Origin: an uncultured Eubacteriales bacterium
GTDB taxonomy: Bacteria > Bacillota > Clostridia > Christensenellales > CAG-917
DNA length: 64,000 bases
NCBI GenBank assembly: GCA_900547975.1
Contig: URIX01000004.1
Coordinates: 1-64,000, forward strand
Direction: 5' to 3'
The translations under genes were made by a program, and so were the position numbers. This document shows, one piece after another, positions 59,819 through 64,000 of this stretch; position 1 is the stretch's first letter, and each line of letters begins with the position of its first letter. Under the pieces are notes generated by a model. It made no database searches, had not been told where the DNA came from, and saw nothing but the letters and a program-made list of their open reading frames with translations.

Positions 59819-61108
59819 TTATTTTACGGTGTCGTCTGCAACGCCGTCGAGATAGATGTGAGTGGGCGTGATAAGACGGATTTCGTTATGCGCGCCGTTT
59901 TTCGAGTATACTTTGACATAGTTCGGGGAATGTCCGCACCAAGCGCCGTGCGTTTGCGTTTCAAACAGCACGTTTGCAGGCATACCAAGTTGCTTGTTGA
60001 GGTAGTTGCGCACAAGTTCGCGCTTGACTGTGCTCATACGTTTTTGACGGTCGAGCACCACTTCGGGTGGCAGCGTAGGCATACGCCCCGCAACCGTTCC
60101 CCTTCTCGACGAATACGGGAAAACGTGAATATCGGCAAATCCGACTTTTTTTGCAAAAGCAACGCAGTTTTCAAATTCTTCTTCTCTTTCGCACGGAAAA
60201 CCGACGATGATGTCAGTCGTAATCGCCGCGTCGGGATAGTATTCTCTGATAAGTTGCACCGCCGCATAGTATTCGTCGCAGGTATAGTGGCGATTCATTG
60301 CTTTGAGCACTCTGTCGTCGCCGCTTTGCAACGACAAATGGAAATGCGGACAGAATCTCTTTATGCCCTTCGTCGCGTCCAAAAACTCTTTTGACACCAC
60401 GCCGACTTCGAGCGAACCGAGTCGCACGGCAAAATCGTACTTCGAGAGCATTTTCATAAGTTCGGTAAGCGACGAGCCGTTATCCTTGCCGTATGCGGAA
60501 AGGTTTATGCCTGTTACGACCACCTCTTTTGCGACGTTTTGCACCTCGTCGAGTTCTCTTTCGATACTCTCGATGGCGCGCGAGCGGCTTCTGCCTCTGA
60601 CGTAAGGAATCAAGCAGTAACTGCAAAAGTTGTTGCAACCGTCCTGAACCTTGATAAAATGCCTTGTGCGAAGATTCACGATTCCGTCGTTATCCTCGAA
60701 AACCGAACTTATGTCGAACTTATCGGGAACGATTTTGTCGAATTGTGCTTCTTCACCCTTAAATTCGGTGACGATTTTGCGAGCGAAATCGAGTTTCCCG
60801 TCGCTGCCCGATATGTATTGAACATTGTTTTTTGCAAACTGAGAAAAGTTGTTTTGAGAAGCGCAACCGCACACGAAAATCTTTGCGCCTGGATTGACTT
60901 TGAGTATTCTTGTCACCGATTGACGAGATTTTTTTTCTGCTTCGGCGGTTACTGCACAAGAATTTATGACGTAAACGTCTGCATATTCAAGTCCTTCGGT
61001 AATTTCGAAGCCTGCGTGCTCGAAAATCGCAAGCATTGCGTCCGTGTCGTACTGATTGACCTTGCAACCCAGCGTAAATACGGATATTTTGGGAAGTTTG
61101 TCATTCAT
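59819..61108 (-). CDS. mtaB: tRNA threonylcarbamoyladenosine methylthiotransferase MtaB
   Basis: Radical-SAM methylthiotransferase converting t6A37 to ms2t6A in tRNAs. The N-terminal MTTase domain starts ISVFTLGCKVNQYDTDAM with cluster cysteines also in VINSCAVTAEAEKKSRQ and FVCGCASQN. The radical SAM motif is DGCNNFCSYCLIPYVRGRSRSR, and a TRAM-like tail ends the protein. The LGCKVNQYD form marks MtaB rather than MiaB. Start MNDKLPK overlaps the rsmE stop (ATGAATGA). Confidence 0.94.
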   Translation of the reverse strand: MNDKLPKISVFTLGCKVNQYDTDAMLAIFEHAGFEITEGLEYADVYVINSCAVTAEAEKKSRQSVTRILKVNPGAKIFVCGCASQNNFSQFAKNNVQYISGSDGKLDFARKIVTEFKGEEAQFDKIVPDKFDISSVFEDNDGIVNLRTRHFIKVQDGCNNFCSYCLIPYVRGRSRSRAIESIERELDEVQNVAKEVVVTGINLSAYGKDNGSSLTELMKMLSKYDFAVRLGSLEVGVVSKEFLDATKGIKRFCPHFHLSLQSGDDRVLKAMNRHYTCDEYYAAVQLIREYYPDAAITTDIIVGFPCEREEEFENCVAFAKKVGFADIHVFPYSSRRGTVAGRMPTLPPEVVLDRQKRMSTVKRELVRNYLNKQLGMPANVLFETQTHGAWCGHSPNYVKVYSKNGAHNEIRLITPTHIYLDGVADDTVK

Positions 61109-61826
61109 AATCAAGTTCCCCCAGAGTGTCCAAAAGTAAAGCGGAAGCCACGATAGAGGCGGTTTCCGCACGCAAAATACGTCTGCCGAGCGTCACGATT
61201 TGCGCGCCCGATTCTTTTGCGAATTGTGCTTCTTCGGGGGTAAAGCCGCCCTCTGCGCCCACAATCAAAGCAATCTTTTCCCCGCTCAAATCGCAATCTT
61301 TTATGCGGTTTTTCTTCTCGCCCTCGTATGCAAACAGCACTTTATCAAAGTCGCTAAGCGACTTTACGACATCTTGAAAATCGCAAAGTTCTCCCACTTT
61401 GGTGAGATATGCCGAACCGCATTGTTTTGCGGCTTCGAGCGCGATTTTGTCCGCCCTGTCCTTTGCGAATTTGGTTTCCGCCGTATTGCTCGACAAGAAC
61501 GGACGAACCTCGTCTATTCCAAGTTCGACCGCCTTTTGAATTGCAAAATCGAGTTTATTGTTCTTCAAAAGTCCTGCAAACAGCGTGACGTGCACCCTCT
61601 TTTTGTCCTGCACTTTCTCATCTTCCACCGACAAAATCGCTTTGTCGCGGTCGATTTGCCTTATCGTGCAGTATCTTTCTATGCCGTCGTTTGCGCAGAC
61701 AATCGCTTTGTAACCCGTTTTGTAGCGAAGAACTTTCGTCATATGCAAAAACTCGTCGCCCGAAACGACGATTTCACCGTTTGCGCAAACGTCTTGCGGA
61801 TTGACAAAAAATCTTCTGATTTCCAT
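61101..61826 (-). CDS. rsmE: 16S rRNA (uracil1498-N3)-methyltransferase RsmE
   Basis: A 241-residue SPOUT methyltransferase: N-terminal PUA-like part (MEIRRFFVN...HMTKVLR), KNNKLDFAIQKAVELGIDEVRPF, and the knot motif ALIVGAEGGFTPEEA...LGRRILRAETA. Lies between prmA and mtaB, the usual Firmicutes order. Confidence 0.95.
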   Translation of the reverse strand: MEIRRFFVNPQDVCANGEIVVSGDEFLHMTKVLRYKTGYKAIVCANDGIERYCTIRQIDRDKAILSVEDEKVQDKKRVHVTLFAGLLKNNKLDFAIQKAVELGIDEVRPFLSSNTAETKFAKDRADKIALEAAKQCGSAYLTKVGELCDFQDVVKSLSDFDKVLFAYEGEKKNRIKDCDLSGEKIALIVGAEGGFTPEEAQFAKESGAQIVTLGRRILRAETASIVASALLLDTLGELDYE

Positions 61827-61838
61827 ATTCTAATCGGG

Positions 61839-62747
61839 TTAATTTTGTTTTCTTATGAGTTTGAGCGCGCGCCAGTCGTCCATTGCAATACGCTCGACGA
61901 TTTCGTAGCCCGCTTCTTCATAACATTGTATCACTTCGTCGAGTCTTGTGTCAATTATACCCGACAACACGATAGTTCCGTTTTGGCGCAAATGCTTGCC
62001 TATGCTCTTTGAAAAGCGCATAAGTATGTCGGCGGTGATGTTTGCGAATATGAAGTCCGCTTGTTGGTCGCCTTCGAGCAAATCGGCTTTTTCTATGGTT
62101 GCGTCCACTTTGTTGAGTTCGGCGTTGCGCTTTGCAAATTCCACCGCTTGTTCGTCGATGTCGCACATATACACGCTTTTTGCGCCGCAAATCTTTGCCG
62201 CAATGCCCAAAATGCCGCTTCCGCACCCCACGTCGATGACGTCTTTGCCCTCGACGTCCATAAGTTCGAGGCACATTCTCGTCGTTGCGTGCGAACCCGT
62301 GCCGAACGCCATTCCGGGGTCGAGGCGCATAATCTTTTCGCCCTCGCTCGCCTTATATTCTATCCAAGTGGGAACTATGGTTATATTCTTCGTTTTTATG
62401 GGAGTATAGTACTTTTTCCACTCGTTTTCGTAGTCGGCGGCATCGATTTCGCCAAGCAGTATTTCGCCGAATTGCACGCCGTTTTTCTTCATTTCCTCGA
62501 GATTCGCTTCGAGCGCGGCAAGAAAATCCGCGTCGGTGGGCTCGTACATTGTGGAAACCTTGACCACTTCGCTTTGCTGCAAAACGCTTTCGTCGACGTA
62601 GTCCCAGATAACGTCGCTTTTTACGAGGTCGAGGAAGTCTTGTTTGTCCAAAATAGAAACGCCGCCCGCACCTGCGTCAAACATTGCTGACGAGATGAGG
62701 TCGGCGTCGTTATGGTTTGTAAAAACCGTGATCGTTTTGTATTTCAT
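61839..62747 (-). CDS. prmA: Ribosomal protein L11 methyltransferase PrmA
   Basis: 302-residue SAM-dependent methyltransferase modifying L11. RLDPGMAFGTGSHATTRMCLELM, SAM site VIDVGCGSGILGIAA, and ANITADIL (the N-x-x-x-x-P/A-like catalytic segment) are present. Starts 53 bp after dnaJ ends. Confidence 0.95.
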   Translation of the reverse strand: MKYKTITVFTNHNDADLISSAMFDAGAGGVSILDKQDFLDLVKSDVIWDYVDESVLQQSEVVKVSTMYEPTDADFLAALEANLEEMKKNGVQFGEILLGEIDAADYENEWKKYYTPIKTKNITIVPTWIEYKASEGEKIMRLDPGMAFGTGSHATTRMCLELMDVEGKDVIDVGCGSGILGIAAKICGAKSVYMCDIDEQAVEFAKRNAELNKVDATIEKADLLEGDQQADFIFANITADILMRFSKSIGKHLRQNGTIVLSGIIDTRLDEVIQCYEEAGYEIVERIAMDDWRALKLIRKQN

Positions 62748-62800
62748 TCGTTATACTCTCGCATTAAGCGGTTTAGATTGCCGCTTTTGTGTGGTTTATC

Positions 62801-63967
62801 TTATTTTGCCTTTTCGTCGTACGCTTTTTTGAGCGGATATTGTTTCTTCTGGTCGGAAATCTGGTCGAAGCGTTTGAGGAACTCTTTTTGTTCCTTGCTC
62901 ACGCTCTTGGGAACTTCAACGACGACCTTGACGAACATATCGCCCTTGCCCGTGCCTTTGAGTTTCTTTATGCCGTAATTCTTGATTGTAAACACCGTTC
63001 CGCTTTGCGTTCCTTCGGGGATTTTGACCTCTTTATTGCCGTAAAGCGTAGGCACTTCGATAGTCGTGCCGAGCGTTGCGTCCACGATTGAAATCGGCAC
63101 TTCGAGCAACACGTCGAATCCGTTTCTCGAAAAGAGTTTGTGAGGCGCGACTCTGACTTCGACGTACAAGCCGCCCTTTTCGCCGCCGTTCGAGCCTGCG
63201 TGACCTTCGTTGTCGTATCTGACTCTTTGACCCGAATCGATACCGGCAGGAATATTCACCTTGACTTCGCTCACCTTTTCGAAGCGACCTACGCCGCCGC
63301 AAGAGGTGCACTTGTCGGTGATAATCTTGCCCGTGCCGTGACAGGTGGGGCAAACGCCTTGCGTGCTGACTTGACCGAACGGCGTGCGTTGAGTCATAGT
63401 CACTCTGCCGCTACCCTTACATTGCGAGCAGACCTTGAACGCCGTACCGTCTTTTGCGCCCGTACCTTTGCAGTCGGGGCAATTCTCAACTCTCTTGACG
63501 TTGACGGTCTTTTGAGTGCCGAACGCCGCTTCCTCGAACGTAAGATTGACGCCGACGAGAATATCTTGTCCTCTTTGAGGCGCGTTTGCGCGTTGCGCTC
63601 TCGACGAGCCACCGCCGAATCCCGAAAAGATTGACGAAAAGATGTCGTCCATATCGAATCCGAATCCGCCTGCCCCCGTACCGCCGCTGCCGAATCCGCT
63701 AAAACCGCCGAATCCCGCGCCTGCCTGCGGTCCGTTTTCGTCGCCGTAGGTGTCGTATGCCGCGCGCTTTTGCGGGTCGGAAAGCACTTCGTAGGCGTGG
63801 TTTATATCCTTAAACTTCGCCTCTGCATCCTTCTTTTCCTGCTCGCTCGCCGAAACGTACATATCGGGGTGATATTTCTTTGCGAGTTTACGATAGGCAA
63901 GTTTCAATTCGTCTGCCGTAGCCGTCTTTTCGACGCCGAGTATTTCGTAATAATTTTTTGCTGCCAT
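62801..63967 (-). CDS. dnaJ: Chaperone protein DnaJ
   Basis: 388-residue Hsp40 with J domain (YYEILGVEKTATADELK...KKYHPDMY, HPD intact), a Gly/Phe-rich stretch at about 75-115, four zinc repeats of CxxCxGxG type (CPDCKGTG, CSQCKGSG, CPTCHGTG, CTSCGGVG) and C-terminal substrate-binding domains. dnaK is expected just beyond the window edge. Confidence 0.97.
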   Translation of the reverse strand: MAAKNYYEILGVEKTATADELKLAYRKLAKKYHPDMYVSASEQEKKDAEAKFKDINHAYEVLSDPQKRAAYDTYGDENGPQAGAGFGGFSGFGSGGTGAGGFGFDMDDIFSSIFSGFGGGSSRAQRANAPQRGQDILVGVNLTFEEAAFGTQKTVNVKRVENCPDCKGTGAKDGTAFKVCSQCKGSGRVTMTQRTPFGQVSTQGVCPTCHGTGKIITDKCTSCGGVGRFEKVSEVKVNIPAGIDSGQRVRYDNEGHAGSNGGEKGGLYVEVRVAPHKLFSRNGFDVLLEVPISIVDATLGTTIEVPTLYGNKEVKIPEGTQSGTVFTIKNYGIKKLKGTGKGDMFVKVVVEVPKSVSKEQKEFLKRFDQISDQKKQYPLKKAYDEKAK

Positions 63968-64000
63968 AATCTATTCTTCAACCCTATCGGGTTGCCTTTA

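Overview
The window looks like chromosome of an endospore-forming member of the Clostridia (Bacillota), probably an uncultured gut-type lineage. It carries spoIIGA, sigE, sigG, sigK, spoIVB, ytfJ, ylmC/ymxH and a probable spoIIM. It also has a dcw cluster with a SpoVD-type PBP and a MurE bearing the DNPR motif of meso-diaminopimelate ligases. Gene order follows the classic clostridial pattern, and no phage, transposase, integrase or CRISPR gene was found. Genus-level placement is not possible from the sequence alone.

Layout. 1-9.3 kb (minus): ispH (cut by the window edge), a cmk-plsC fusion, an HI0933-type flavoprotein, surE, rluB, dacF, ytfJ, a ytfI-like gene, scpB and scpA. 9.5-16.5 kb: a second D,D-carboxypeptidase, a probable spoIIM, a stand-alone Spo0A DNA-binding domain gene (plus), spoIVB, a COG2509 flavoprotein, an intact sigK (plus) and nrdR with a perfect palindrome in its promoter. 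16.7-33.5 kb: ylmC, sigG, sigE and spoIIGA, then the division/wall cluster read toward lower coordinates: mraZ, rsmH, an FtsL-position protein, spoVD, murE, mraY, murD, ftsW, murA, ftsA, ftsZ. murF, murG and divIB are missing from their usual places. 33.8-41.8 kb: a Cys-containing protein that may belong to the spore surface, a small metallophosphoesterase, engB, clpX, clpP, tig and rqcH.

41.8-59.5 kb is a looser region. It holds DUF711 plus an ACT protein, a PAP2 phosphatase, an M29 aminopeptidase, an Old Yellow Enzyme-type flavoenzyme, tRNA-Glu, a nucleoside phosphorylase, a metal-efflux module (ArsR regulator, HMA protein, P-type ATPase), and a 1522-residue surface protein with two metallophosphoesterase domains. 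59.5-64 kb is a translation/chaperone cluster: HIT protein, mtaB, rsmE, prmA and dnaJ.

The most unusual signal is a family of at least six structured elements of about 120-130 bp in the 41.9-59.5 kb region. Each has a conserved internal core and a 15-19 bp outer stem whose sequence is different in each copy. In five copies one arm of the outer stem covers or directly abuts the stop codon of a minus-strand gene, so the opposite arm is an inverted copy of that gene's own 3' end. Other points of interest are three plus-strand genes that look leaderless (a -10 box exactly 6 nt before the start codon), the Spo0A output-domain gene in the place where spo0A normally lies, and two very small ORFs with good ribosome binding sites.
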